The translations under genes and the position numbers were made by a program. The notes beneath the pieces were generated by a model. The model saw only the letters and a program-made list of their open reading frames with translations. It was not told the origin of the DNA and searched no databases. Positions 44,303 through 57,440 of a stretch of DNA of 64,000 nt are shown in pieces. The stretch spans positions 51,186 to 115,185 of the forward strand of contig JAKUCV010000947.1 of assembly GCA_028386065.3 (NCBI GenBank), written 5' to 3'. Position 1 is the stretch's first letter. Each line of letters opens with the position of its first letter. The stretch comes from Turnera subulata (Eukaryota; Streptophyta; Magnoliopsida; Malpighiales; Passifloraceae).

Positions 44303-46410
44303 TTATCGATATGTTGCTGACGGACCAGCAAAGGAGTATCGAGATGAAACTGGAGGAGGCATTGTTTCTGGGTGGGCTACACGGTAGCCACGTACCTCAT
44401 TGTAATTTGATAGTGAATCAGGAGCATATGTAGAGTATGATCTGTTCACTTGATCAGTTTCTCCCCTACGCAATGAGTCAGCAGCCACTAGGTAGCTACT
44501 CCTTCCATCAGTATAATACGAATCTAAAGAGAGTTCATCTCTCCTCGTAGGTGGCAGATATGCACTGGAAGATGAGCCATAATGATAATCATAACTTACG
44601 TCCCTTGAATAAGGGTCCAAGGTGCCTCTGGAAACAGCAGCAGTTGCAGACACCGGAGGGGTTACTGCAAGCAATCCATCCCTAGTACCACGATTATAAA
44701 CCTGCAAGTCTCTCTCATTCAGGTATACAGCTTCTCTATGTACAGGTACAACATCTCTGTATATAGGGTCTGTCTGTCTAATAAGGTGCTCCCTATCTTG
44801 ATCCCTGTGGTATGGGTCCAGAGCAGAAGTAATTTGCTTAGGAGGGGTTAGGTGTCTTCTCTCTCCTTGAAGACCATAAGTTCTATACTCCTTTTCAGTC
44901 ATAAATAAATCACGGGGTTCCTCCCTCCGTGTGATGGCCTCTTGGTAGTCCCTATGTTCATGCCTATCGCGAGAAAGCACTGGTAAACTCCTAACCTCAT
45001 GCTCCGCTCTCAGATAAGCTTCCCTGCTTGAATGAACTGGTGGTTCTCTTATTCCCTCATAACGTTCTCTATCTCGCCTTGAAGGCGAGTGGATGGGCAC
45101 AGCAGTTGGCTGTATTGTCTGAACTGTAGCAGGTCGGAAAAGTTCACTGAGCTTCCTAACCTGCATAAAAAGAATGGAAAAGGCCACAGCTAAAGAATGA
45201 AAAGAAACAGTTGTGACAATCTTCTAATATACCCAGATGAAATCAAGTTACTAACCTGTCGAACACTAAGTTCTGTACTGAACTTGTTTTTTCTGTCATA
45301 GTTCTCCTTTATAGCCTTCTTAAAGGTACTCTCAGGGATAGGAAAACAATCCTTGTAAACTTTGAACCGCACCTGAATGAACAAAAGTCAATCGTAACTC
45401 AAAGAAATCAGCATGCAGGGATGTAAAAAAACTGAGAAAACAGTAACCCACACCAACAAAATTAAGCTAGCTAGATTAAATGTAACCTGAACGGGAAATG
45501 AACCGCCAAAGGCCTTGGGCTCCAGTTTTATTCCACCTCTAGACGATGCTTCATAGATCCCATACATAAGTTTGAGATCAAAATCATACAGAAACAACTT
45601 AAGTCCAGGCTTCACAGACAGAACAACATCTTTCTTATTCATCGTCACACCCATGACGCGATAGCGGAAACAATCTGGCTTGGTCTTTGCACTACACATA
45701 AAAATCAGGCCACCCAGTTTTTCCTTCTTCTTTTCATCACCTTGGCCCTTACCTTTTACTTCAATCTTTTCTTTATTCTTTTCATTATTCCCTTTTGCTT
45801 CAACCTTCCCTTTATTCTTCTTATTCCTCAAATCCTTACCAAGGCGGCGAAGCTTATTATTATTATTTTTATTATCATCACTCCCTCTCTTGTTCAGGCC
45901 ATCATCTTCCCCTGCAATCCTCTCTAGTACAGTCACCTGCTTCTCTTCCCCGTTCTCAGCTCCCTCCTCGGCAATCCTCTCACCATTTTCCTTCTTCTCT
46001 TCCCCATTCCCAATTCCCTCATCATTACCAACATCCTTCTCTTCCTGTGGCTTCCCATCCTCAGCATCCTCATTCCCACTGTTAGCGCCTTCTTCCTTTC
46101 CCTGTACCGCCGCCTTATTCTTCCTCCTCCTAAGCCTTTTCCGAGCTGGCTGACCACCTTCTACATCTTTGCCCTTACCAGAGCTGCTAGCAACAGCAAC
46201 AGCACCAGCACCAGCAGAAGCAGATTTCTTTACAACCTTCGGCCTCGCCTTCAGCAGTTTTGAAGTTTTCTGCTTCGCCGCCGATTGCTTTACTTTGAAT
46301 TCTTCCCCACCATTCTCACCTCCCTCATCATTCTTCCCGGCCGACACCGTGGAGGGCTCTGCCATATTCTCATCAGCTAACTTATCACTAATATTCCCTT
46401 CTCCTTCCAT
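44303..46410 (-). CDS. DCD (Development and Cell Death) domain protein, 632 aa
   Basis: Three exons on -: 46410-45487, 45372-45256, 45160-44303, phase 0 at both GT-AG introns. Residues 1-230 are low-complexity, alternating Lys/Arg-rich ([10 protein letters not shown] near 90-100, a likely nuclear signal) and Glu/Gly-rich runs. The DCD domain spans about 232-350: it starts [18 protein letters not shown], contains [21 protein letters not shown] and [20 protein letters not shown], and is split by intron 1. The C-terminal third is rich in R, D, E and Y with repeated YRD/YLR motifs, ending SATYR. DCD proteins (such as NRPs) are plant-specific and linked to stress, hypersensitive and developmental cell death. 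The domain is thought to mediate protein interaction. The exact partner is unknown. A 5' UTR intron (donor near 46668) is likely. Confidence 0.93.
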
Positions 46411-47878
46411 TGACTAACAAAGCAATCAATCCTACCTAACCCAATGCAAAACCCCAAAAAAAAAAGGCTTAGCAAATCAACAGCTTTTGCATCCAAGTAT
46501 GATAATTTCGATAACTACAATTTGAGGGAAGAAAAACCCTAAATTCAAAACCAATTACAAAATCAAACGAGACCCTCAAATCAACTACCCTAAACAGTTA
46601 AATATCAAATTCAATTGAAAAAAAAAAAACAAAGGAAAATCGATGACGAAGAATTACAAAACTGACCGATTTGGATCGTAATCTGCAGCCGGATTTGGGT
46701 AACAGAGATCGTACGGCGACAGCGAGGAAAGAGAAAAGAGTTTTCTTTTTTCGGGTTATTCTGATTGATGGTTTGTTAGTATCGGCATAGAGAGAGAGAT
46801 AGGCAGCGACCGACGGGAGAAGAAAGTCCGTTGCCAAACAAAGGAAAAGATATGGAGGAGTTGGTTATGCTGTGTGTAGTGCGATTTTATTACCAAACAG
46901 ACATGTAATGTAAGTAAAATCCCCCCCGCACCTAGTCCTACCCAAAACTGACCAGGTTTGGGCTTTGGAATTTGTATAACCCAATGTGCCAATTTTGTGT
47001 TATGGAATTTGGAATTCCAAATTTTGTTACATTTTTTTTTGTTTATAAATTTTTAATATTCTAAATCTCTAATTTTAAAATATTTTAATTCCGGGAACGG
47101 TTGGGTGCATATTAAGGTACCAACCCCAAAATCCCAAATTTCTATTATCTCTACCTAAACTATCAGAGTGTTTTCATTTTCTCCTCAATAATACACCCTG
47201 GAATATTTGGTTAGTTATAATATATTTTTTCTCTAACATTTAGTTCATTTAATGATTTTCTTAATCCGTATTTAGTCACCCCAGCTAACTTTTGAGCACA
47301 TCCAATCATCATAAGTTAACATATCCAATGTACCAACATAAGTTAACACATTCCTACATCCTTATTGTTTTGGAAAAAATATTGACATAATGCATCCTTA
47401 CAGTTTTAAGTAGACAAAATACTAGTAAATCATGAATAATTATTATGATGAATGAAATGCTATTTCTTCAAAATTACATAATTATTTATCAATTATGCAC
47501 ATGGGTTTGCGGTGAACTTTTTTGTGTAGACAATTTGTCAATTACTCATTCTTCTTCTAAGGATCTTATCGAGGTACATAATCCAAGTTTCACGACAAAA
47601 AGAAACCCCTAATAAACGAACTTCTCCATAGCTTTACCTTCGCCATTCTGCGTAGATTCTTTTCATCAGTTAAAGCTTGCCTAGAAATGCACAGAGCCAC
47701 AGATTATTAGTACTAGTATATTGCAAGACCTTTCCATGCCCTTAAACTCCATCATGTAAAGAACTGTAAGAATGTTGGTGCAGAATTCCAAAATTCACTG
47801 ACGCTCGGAACCAAGGCAACTATGCCTTTGTATTCACAAAGTTACAGCATTTTCCAACATTAAACAAAAGCTCCCTAT
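46411..47878. other. DCD gene 5' UTR/promoter and intergenic DNA
   Basis: 46430-46850 should hold the DCD 5' UTR with a probable intron and the promoter. Beyond about 47000 it is AT-rich without genes. 47700-47878 is the probable 3' UTR of the uL18-family gene. Confidence 0.5.
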
Positions 47879-49928
47879 TCAGTCAAGATAAACTTTAACA
47901 TCAATCCCATTATCTATGAGAGACTGGACTACTGCTCTGATCTTTCCTTCAAACTTGTCCCTCTCCCTTGGGGTGTAAGAAGCAGTATACACGTCAGCTT
48001 CTCTTGCCCTCTCCGCCAAAATCTGGCCAACAGCTATGCAAGCTGGTATATCACAGCGGGATCTGAGCACAGCTTTAATGTCTTTAGAGTTAGTACCAGC
48101 AACAGCGACCTGCTTACACGTTACCCTATGGGTGAGTGATGCAGAAACAAAGCGTTTGGAGATGAATACATCTAGTGTAAAGGGTCTCATGAATGCTTCA
48201 GTCCGTTGTTTGAATGAGATATGTTTAGTGGGGTTCTTTGACTTTTTCCCTTTCTGGTAAGTGTATGGCCTGCTACTCTCATCATCCACAAAATCTTCCA
48301 CCCCAAAAAAGCTCCTTGGTGCACAATGAACCTGCATAGCAGATGTAAGTTTTACAATCCAACAGGAAGGAATGTTTAGAAAATCGAGAATCATTTCTCG
48401 ATTGAACTATTTAAAGATTGTAGCCTTTTGAAACACAGTTCAGTAGGTTTGGAAGTTTTCAGAGAAGAGTATAAAGCATCATGCTATTGGAAGTGTTAAA
48501 AGCCAGCCAAATTGTTCCATAACAGATAAAAAGCTTCCAGACATGCCTTGGATTGAATATCTATGTACAGTGAAATGGAAAGAGAGAATAACAGATTTAG
48601 ATAGAGCATAGTTCTAGTTTGAAATCATTCAAGCAGTATTAGATTGGTTTGCCTAGAACTAACGTACCATTGACTTCCTCAGCTTGTGAAATCTATAATT
48701 AGATTGAGGAGAAAACCTTCTATACTAAGTAGAATGCATTGCTATCAGAGCCATTCTTCGGTTATAAAAAAGGCCATAATTTGCCTCCATCAAGCATATA
48801 ACTAAAATGTATACTGGTAACCAGCCCAAGTCATCCTCTCTAAACTTCAACAAAGTAAAATTCAACATGGGACTCGGACACATTCTCAACATCAATGGCA
48901 AGGTGAACAAAAGTTTTGAAACTGTACTAGTGCAGGATCATTTAACATATAGCTCCTTTCTGTTGTGGCCTCTATGTTTCCTTCTCCTACCAATTGGCCA
49001 ATGAGATTATAGAAGCATCTGATAAGGATCTTCTATACATTACAACTTACAAGCTCATCTTTGCATATTTCGCCTTTTCCAAATAGAAGGTAGAAAACCA
49101 AATAATTCTGAGAAATATGAACGTCATTTCCCCAATCCTAAGACAATCTCTCTCATCTTCCATAAAGGGGGCTGAAAGAAGAAGAAGCATTTGGATCACA
49201 TAGTCCCTGCAAACAGAGTGCAGAAACCTGATCGCTTGCCTCCTGCTAGAAATACAGGGGAAAAAATGTCCTTTGATGTCTCTATCATAATTGTAGCACA
49301 ATGATGTCCTTGTTCTCAAACCAGGCTTCGATCTCAGCTCATTAAATTCTACATGGCCAGATAAACCCCATAAACTACAGTACTTCTTAAAAATCCTAAC
49401 CCATTCCTTTCCAAGGAATTAAGAATTATAAGCTCATTTGTCATTCCAGAACATACATACACATACCTATAGATCACAAACAAACATGCATACACCACTT
49501 AAGCCAGTAAATGCTGTGAAGAGGGTAGGTATTTTCAAGTTGGGTAATGCAAAACAACTAAAGCTAACACAAGATATACCAAGTAGACACCATTTTGCAA
49601 CGTATAACAAGCTAATGTTGTGTGGGGCAACGTTATAGCGCTGTTATTACAAGGTAAGCAGTAAAGTATCATTTTCCACAAACATTTGGCGCTTATGTTA
49701 AGTTTTTGCATCAAATTCAAAACCACATAGAAAGGAACACATACCTAAACACCAACCAAAAGGAAACAAAGAAAGAAAGAGAAGCAAGCAAGTGGGTATG
49801 TGTAGAAAAAATAAAAAAGGAACACATACCTCTCCACTGTGGAAGCCATGGGTGGAGACATACAAGAGAGGCCTACAAAGCTTGTCCTTCCCGCTCGCGA
49901 AAACCCCGCCAATAACTTGCTTTAACAT
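47879..49928 (-). CDS. uL18 (L18p/L5e) family ribosomal-protein-like, 183 aa
   Basis: Two exons on -: 49928-49830 (33 codons) and 48331-47879, joined in phase 0 across a 1.5-kb GT-AG intron. Exon 1 encodes MLKQVIGGVFASGKDKLCRPLL, a basic N-terminus that could act as an organelle transit peptide. Exon 2 carries the L18 fold: LDVFISKRFVSASLTHRVTCKQVAVAGTNSKDIKAVLRSRCDIPACIAVGQILAERAREADV, then YTPRERDKFEGKIRAVVQSLIDNGIDVKVYLD. In bacteria and organelles uL18 binds 5S rRNA in the large subunit. The plant branch to which this belongs is annotated as ribosomal L18p/L5e family, probably mitochondrial. Location is inferred, not shown. Confidence 0.9.
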
Positions 49929-50585
49929 GTTTACAAAGATTCAGCCTTTCCGTTGCAGAGGTGACTGAGAAACCACAACCAGTGCAGAAGAGAAAAATGG
50001 ATATCAGGAAAAGAGATTATGAGTAGAGCCATCAAGTAGAGAGGTCAATTGGGAATTTCATCGAGCACATAACATGCACCAATAGAAGTTAAAAGGAGTA
50101 ACAAAAAAGAGATATAAAACCCAATTACCTAAGACGTTTACCTGTTTTTTACTGGGAACTGAGATACTATTTTACTTTTGACTGCTTGCTCTGGACAAAG
50201 ACGAAGGCTTTCCAGTGACATGCAGCCTTATGTAGCAGAGAGAGATGATCCCCTGAAGAAATGGAGAAGATAAAAAAAGGAGAGGAAGAGGTGAACGGTC
50301 TACATCTACTAAGAGAAAAGCTGGCGTCGTTTCAAAAAATAGTACTACTATGTCTTTTGTAATTGAAATCAAGTATCGCAATTGAATTTCGATCTTTTAT
50401 GCACGGAAATGAATTTTTTTTATATACAGTAAAGCAAAGGCATCACAATTCACAGGTTTCATATTGCCCCATCGGTGAGGGCCCGGGCATAATAAGAAGT
50501 ATCACTATGTACTGTCGCACATTTAAAACTCGTGTTGATACATTATACATTTGGTTGATACATTTGTTATAAATAATGTGTTATG
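49929..50585. other. uL18-gene upstream region
   Basis: Contains the 5' UTR and promoter of the minus-strand uL18-like gene. No other gene. An A/T-rich palindromic stretch at about 50500-50580 adjoins the MULE-like element. Confidence 0.45.
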
Positions 50586-50595
50586 AATAAGAAAT

Positions 50596-52294
50596 GAGTC
50601 CGTACTATTTCAAAAGTCTCTACTATTTTTTGTCCTTTTTACGGGTCTATACTTATATTTTTCGTCCCTTTTAGGGGTCTCGGGAAGCTCCCTGGATGAC
50701 GTGCCTGGCCCAGAGAAGCCTCCTTTTTCTGACACGTGGCAGCGCAGTTATGCACTTGCTGTCCACAGTGTACTGTAGGCCCCATTTTACGATTTTGCAT
50801 TATTTTAAAAATATTTTTTGATTTAGAATTTTAATCTCAAAAATTGTTTAACATAAACACAAAAGAAAAAAAATTAAATTTTCTAACTTTACAACTCACT
50901 TCTTCCAAATTTTTTTCTTTCTTCATTCCACAAATTTTCGCAAAAAAAGAAGGAAAAAAATCCATGAAAATACCCAATGTCCTCTGTCACTGTTCATTGC
51001 CCCGCAAAACGCCAAAACCACACCACCAGGACAAGAACCTGGCCATCAGCAAACACACCATCCCCACGGCAACCCCCCGGTGACCAGTATTCCACCACCC
51101 CACCATGTCTACCGTCCAAAATACCTCAACCCACAGCCACAGCAACAACAATAGAGACATCACAACCAAATTCACACTCGATTCGATTAACACAAAGCCA
51201 CAACACAGGACCAAGACCGATTAGTTCAATCCAACATAAATCGGGTTAAAAAAAAGGTGGAAAGAAAAGGGAAAGGGGTCGACGTCGCGTCCTACCCACA
51301 CAACCACGAGGTCGATGACGGCAAGCAACAGATCACCTGGATCCTAGAGGCGACAATCGCGGTGGTGACGTGCGTTGCAGAGAGGCAGTCGACGATTGGG
51401 TTGGTTCAGCGAGGAGAAAGGACGAAGGAGGTGAGGTGAGATGTTGAAGGTGCGGCGACGTGTTCTTTGCCTCGGCGGTGGTCGCGAGCAGAGGTGGAGA
51501 AGACGGTTGGAAAGGTCGAGGTGGGTGAGACCACAGAGAGAAGCGGGCGTGAGGTTGAGGGAGAAGAGGTAGGCGAAGAAGAGATATGATTGAGGGGAGA
51601 GGTCTGGTGAAGAAATAGAAGGGAAGGGGAGAAAAAGACAAAAGAGAAAAGATGAAGGAGAATGGAGAGGGGGATCATCAACTCAAAGAAGGTCGCCCTC
51701 CCAATGGTCTTCGTGGGCGGGAACTACTTCGGCGGTGCCGCCCTCTGTGAGGCCTGTGGAGGGCTGAGGTTGCGGGTATGTTAGGTCTGCAATAGGAGAC
51801 AACAAGAGGAAGAGATGGGTGGGTGAATGATTTTTTAGGGGGAGTGGAAGGAGTGATTGAGAGAGGAAGGGAGAGAATGAGAATTGGGGATTTTTTTTAG
51901 CACAGGGGGTTAGGGTTCTTCATTTCTGGAGTGAGCGAGGGAACTGGCCGTTTTGATCAATTGGGGATTTTATTTTGTTTTCTTTTTTCTTTAAATTTGT
52001 CTAAATAATTTAAGAATTAAATTTAAATTTTAGAAAATTAAATTTTTAAAAAAATAAAAAAGAAAGTGGGACCCACATGACAATATGGACAACAAGTGCA
52101 TAACACGCGCTGCCACGTGTCAGAAAAAGAAGGCTTCACCGGGCCAGGCAGTCCACGTCATCCGGGGAGCTGCCCGAGACCCCCTAAAAGGGACAAAAAA
52201 ATATAAGTATAGACTCGTAAAAAGGACAAAAAATAGTAGAGACCCTTAAACAGTACTTTTGAAATAGTACGGACCCTAAATATATCATTTACTC
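50596..52294. mobile_element. MULE-like transposon, long inverted ends, 10-bp target duplication
   Basis: The direct repeat AATAAGAAAT flanks it (50586-50595 and 52295-52304). Terminal inverted repeats extend about 250 bp: GTCCGTACTATTTCAAAAGT, GGTCTATACTTATATTTTT, GGGGTCTCGGGAAGCTCCC and CTGACACGTGGCAGCGC appear on the left and inverted on the right. The left end lacks about 18 bp present at the right end. Long TIRs plus a 9-11-bp duplication are the marks of Mutator-like elements. The 1.2-kb interior is GC-rich in the middle (51000-51800). Its frames are low-complexity and were not recognised, and no MURA-type transposase is seen, so it is non-autonomous, possibly carrying captured DNA. Confidence 0.82.
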
Positions 52295-52304
52295 AATAAG
52301 AAAT

Positions 52305-54871
52305 CAAGGGGAGAGGGAAGATGGAGAGGAAAGCTACTCATCAGTGTTCTTCACGTTTATAGCGTCTCCATACAAAACTTGCATAATTCTGTTGCCAATA
52401 TATACAAAGGAGTTAGGTGTGGCTACCTAAAAATGACATGCACATGCATGTCATTTATAACACTCTCCCTTGAATGTCATTGTGTATTGAGTAAAATACG
52501 CTTAGGGAGAACTGCCTCATTAAAAATCTTACCAAGAAAAACCCAGTGGGATAAAAACTTGGTGAAGGAAAAAAGAGTGTAGTGCGTATTCTATTCCCCC
52601 TCATTTTGGCCTCTTGTGATTTCTTGATGTCATCACATGCTAATCTTCTTTGTCAACCTTTGGTGACATCTGCAATGTAGACAGTATTATCTTCATAATT
52701 TGTTGTCGGAGCATCTTCCTCGCTTTCTCATCCATATGAATCTTGAGTATGCAACATCTTCGAACTTAGCCACGCACAGTCTCGACTGGCTTCGTGTATA
52801 ACTACAATTTCTGCATTATTTGAAGTGGTAGCAACGATACTTTTTTTTGTGCTTGTCATGATACTTCAGGTATCTGCTTGTGCTTTATATGGATCATATC
52901 AATGACCTGCACCTGTAAAACAAACTATATCCTCCTTGGACTCACAAGGTTAAAATAAGTACTTGTTCATTATACCCCAAGATAATGGAGAGTTTCAGGC
53001 TTTATGAAAATTTAGAGCAAAATGAAATTTTGCTAACAAGTTTATGGCAAGGCTTCAGGCTTCATGTTACTAGCAAGATAAATTGCACTTTGATATGGTA
53101 CTTCACGACCATATGGTACTTCAGGACCAGTCTAATTTTTTTATGAGATTTTTTCATCTCAATTTTTTTTTTCTTGAAACATATAGCATAGCATTTGGAA
53201 TCAATATTATTTAGGTCACAATAATAGTATCTAAATCATTAATCACCAACAATGATAATAGTTAATTCACATATAGATTAATTAAAACACATAGAGCATA
53301 TATGCAAGAACTATTATAAATACCTAAATTGGTTCAAACCATATGAAGATCAACTTAATTTTGTATATTCTCGGGAATTCATTGCTTCAGGCAACTTGGA
53401 TCCTTCAGGGATCTTCATGTATATGTCATGACTTATGGATCCATAAAAATATAGGCTGTAAGAGCATCCATTAGACGCATTTCTAATTTTTTTTTCATAT
53501 AATGCCAGACTTATCAAAAATAATTTCATCCACCATAGGTGAGTATATCTCTTCACAATTAATACCGGGTCATTTGGGTAAAACTTTGTGCTACAAAACG
53601 TGCTTAATATGTCACTTTTATTTCCTTTTTCGCACAAATACCCAGTTAATGACCGATCGATTTTTACACCATCTGGTGTACGATTTCTCACTTCACAAGC
53701 GAGTCCAACAGAACCTTAGTTGCGTTTCTCTATTTTGGCCAATCATTTCTACGCCTACATTCATTAACAGATGTAGGTTCATGATCCTCATTTTATTTAG
53801 CGCTATATTATAAATAAAACAAGTATTCCGTCGACGGTTATTTTACGTCGGCTCCATCTTATTCCTGACACTGAATAATTAATCGAGATCTCATCATTTT
53901 GATGTGTTTCTTCTGGAACTTTATCAATTGTGTCAGAAACCTCTTCTGGAGGATTTTCCTCTTCTTGAGGACTTTTAATGTGAACCTCTACTGGAGGTCT
54001 TATTTTTCTCACTGGGGCCATCTTATCTCTTTGCTCCTTTTTCTTTATCAAGATTTTTTTCTTTTGGAACCAAGTATATTATACGCTTCTGGCGTACTTT
54101 AGATTCATTTGCATACTTTAATTGTTCTTCAGGAACATCAATTTTGAGCAGGAGCATTTGTAGCTGGTATATAATATATGGTCACACTTTTCAAATAAAT
54201 ATGTCTGGCAATTGGCTTACTTATATTTTGCAAATGAATCATCTTTTGAACTTCAGGTTCACAAAAATTCATTTGAGGATCAAAACTAGATATTGATATG
54301 TATTTCAATAAACTCTTGATCCAGCTGCTTATTTTCTCCCCCTTATGTTGGGTAAACTCTTTCATCAAATTAATAACCAACATACCCAACATACACAACA
54401 TATATTCCCAGTCTTCTTTAAGGACCAATTTTACTATGCTGTGGTGGAGCATTATATATTGTACAACCAATGGTCCGAAGATGGGAGATACTAGGTTCGT
54501 GACCATGAACAAATTAAATGGGGAGATCTTATGATAACTTGTTGGCTTAATGCACACAAGTGTTGCTGTATGTAAAATACCATTTTCTCAAAACAGTAAG
54601 ATCTCATTAGCAATGGTCTTGCAATCAATTGGAAATATTTAATGAACGATTCACCCAGATCGTTTTAGGTGTGAACGTAAGCTACAGGATGTTCAACCAT
54701 TATTTCCAACAATATACATTATCCACTGAAGAGAAACACCAGTATTATCAAGACATATAGTCTTATAAAATAATTAGGGATGTGTACCCGCAATTGGCTT
54801 AATTATAAAGATAAGCACGCAAATTGCCAAATTGCGTCTAATAAGTACACAATAAACCATCTAGTCGATGC
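52305..54871 (-). pseudogene. Ty1/copia element, 3' half: integrase C-terminus, RT, RNase H (decayed)
   Basis: Reading right to left: integrase core continuation (54870-54600), integrase C-terminus (54557-54138), acidic linker with RRKITVDG (54051-53803), then reverse transcriptase with YFYGSISHDIYMKIPEGSK (about 53440). RNase H/terminal sequence is poorly preserved down to about 52600. The CCCAGTGGGATAAAAAC block at about 52540 recurs in plant copia elements. Many stops. The order integrase before RT defines copia. Its 5' half continues at 57737 across an inserted LTR-like element. Confidence 0.75.
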
Positions 54872-55432
54872 TGAGACGCCCCGACCCGTATTTACCGTAC
54901 ACAGTAAACACGTGCCAGAACTGTGACAACCCAACCAAAATAAGACCAGCACACAGTGTATACAATAGAAATCCGGGCTCAACAGCCCATACTAAAAACA
55001 GTAATAACAACCCAACTGGCCCAATGGCCCAATAATAATAAAACAGTGCACAGCGGAAGACTTATGAAACTCACATAAACACTGTATGCGACAGATGCAA
55101 ACTATGGATCCAAGCCCTGTCCAAAGGATAACGCCGCAGCCTGTCTGGAATGCACCAATCCTGTACCAAAAGTAACTCATCCTACGGGATGAAAGCCCGC
55201 AGGTGAGGGGTGAGTCCGAAGTGCTCACCGACGAAGGAAAGACAATCAATATGAACACTAAAAATTACTCAAGTCGAAAATAACAGTCAAACCAAAAGAC
55301 TCGACCCAAAGGCGAAAAGACTCAAAAAAAAAACAATTATCCAATTTTATCTTTCCGGGCCCCGTCACGGATAAGCTAGGGTCGTACCAGGTTATCAACC
55401 TGTTCCTGGTGCCAGATCAAAAAGAACCCAGG

Positions 55433-55750
55433 GATAGACATCCCAAAAATAATCACGGGATAGACATCCCAAGCATAGACATACTTATCACACGAACCCA
55501 GATCATGGCCACCATAAAACAGTCTCTAACCATCCGGTCGTACCTCTACTTACCACGTGACAATTATATAATCGTTATCAAAAACCTAATCACAGGGATC
55601 GACATCCCTAACCAAAATACCAAGGATCGACATCCTTGTCACAATTCATTAATTATCCCATTTTACTTATTCCAAACGACACAGAAAATCAACACGGGGA
55701 TAAACATCCCAAAAATACAAAACAAGACACCGGGATAAACATCCCGAACC
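55433..55750. repeat. Array of short palindromes GGGATNNACATCCC in copy 1
   Basis: Six imperfect palindromes of the form GGGATAGACATCCC / GGGATAAACATCCC are spread at irregular intervals of about 20-140 bp. The homologous part of copy 2 carries about eight or nine. Confidence 0.7.
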
Positions 55751-57129
55751 AAAACACAGCAAAAGTAACAATCAACGATGCACAATCATCAAAACATAAT
55801 AACCGAGTAATAAGGCACATATTGAAGGAAATCCATCCTCACCTTGGCCGATTACTCAACTTCGGAAACTATGACCGGTCCGACGCCGGCTCCTCGGGAA
55901 ACTGCCCGATATCCAAACCCATACAACAAAACCATACATACATATAAATGCACATATTCGGTATACTATGATGCCAATACTACGAAATTACCCATCCCGA
56001 TTACTTATCCTTTATTTCCATCTTTTACCGAAAATATTAACCGTACGTATTTCCGAATATAATTTCGGTACCATACTTTAATCAAAACTCTTAAAATATT
56101 TCCATAAAATAATTATAACTTCCAAAATTATAATCACCATAATTTTCTGAAAAAGACAACATATGTATACATTTATTTTCTAAAATATCACATTTTTAAT
56201 AAAACTATTTACCATAATATAATTACCAAATATTGTCATTTACCAAAAATATATATATTAACCATATGCTATATGTTATTTCCCAGAAAATATATAATCA
56301 TAAAAACTTACTCTCAAAATAAATACAATTTAATATATACACATTTTTATTTTATAAGACAAAATACTTTTCCAACAATTATAATTCAACATAATTATAT
56401 ATATTTCAAAAATATACCCATATATATTTTCCAAGAATAATAACATATATATACTGTATTCCAAAGAAATAATAACATATAATTATAATTTCCAGAAAAT
56501 ATTTTCAAGGTATATATATTTTCCAATCTAACCATAATAATAATTTACAAACAAAACATAATTATCTTAATTAAAGAATCAAAGTATATATATATAATTT
56601 TCTAAATTCTAACCCAGAATATTGTATATAATTTCAAAAATAATATTTCCTATTTTTTTCCAGAAATTAATTAACAGAAACTAACTATTTATATATATAT
56701 ATATATATAATTTATTTTTTTTTTTTAAGGAAAGGGGGGATCCGGCTGTGCAACCCATCCAAGGTCGCGACCCGGCCGTGACCCGCCCCAAACGAATCGG
56801 GTTGCTCACCTTAACAACGACGGCGGCGCGACTGACGGGAAGGGAAGGAGGCCACGAGGAAGGCGAGCTCGAGGCGACTCCAAGGGCGGTGCAGAGGCGG
56901 CGCGGCGACGGCAGGAACGGTTGCAGCGGCGCGGAAAGCTAGATTCGCCGGGTTGCTCGCGGGTCGACGGCAGTTGGCGGCGCGTCTCGCGGCGGGGACG
57001 GGCGGAAGCGGCGGGGTTCAGGTCGCGACGAGCCGGCGAGCCTGACGGCGGTGGTGGTGTGGCGAGAAGACGGCCGGAGCTCCGTCTGGTGAACAGTAAC
57101 CGTGGGGAAGAAATGGTGACGACACTGTT

Positions 57130-57440
57130 CACGGGTTTTTCTGTTTCCTTCTTCTTTTTCTTTCTATTTTCTTTCTATTTTCTTCCGATTTTATTTTCTA
57201 TTTTTCTGATTTTTCTTTTCTTTTTTTTTCTTTTCTTTTTATTCTGATTGGTTCTTTTTCTTTTTTTTCTAATTTTTCTTTTTTTTCTTTTTCTTTTTCT
57301 TCTTTTTTTTTCTTTTTTTCCCTCTTTTTCTCTCTTTTTCTTTTTCTCTCTTTCTTTTCTTTTTTTCTCTCCTTTTCTTTTTTTTCTTCTCTTCTTCTTT
57401 TCTTCCTCCGGCTGCCTTCTTCTTCTTCTTTTATTAACTG
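57130..57440. repeat. 300-bp polypyrimidine tract (+ strand)
   Basis: Almost uninterrupted T/C with few purines, so polypurine on the minus strand. It is inside copy 1. The homologous position in copy 3 lacks it, so it is an expansion private to copy 1. Confidence 0.8.

Noticed and set aside
45680..46153. 157-codon + strand frame, serine/phenylalanine-rich
   Set aside because: Antisense shadow of the Lys/Glu-rich exon 1 of the DCD gene.
50987..51681. Proline/threonine-rich frames inside the MULE-like element
   Set aside because: Low complexity in several frames; no domain or splice support.
56748..57132. Arg/Ala-rich frames in the GC block of copy 1 and the 151-codon frame in copy 3 (62292-62747)
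   Set aside because: The two homologous blocks do not encode similar proteins, so there is no coding constraint.
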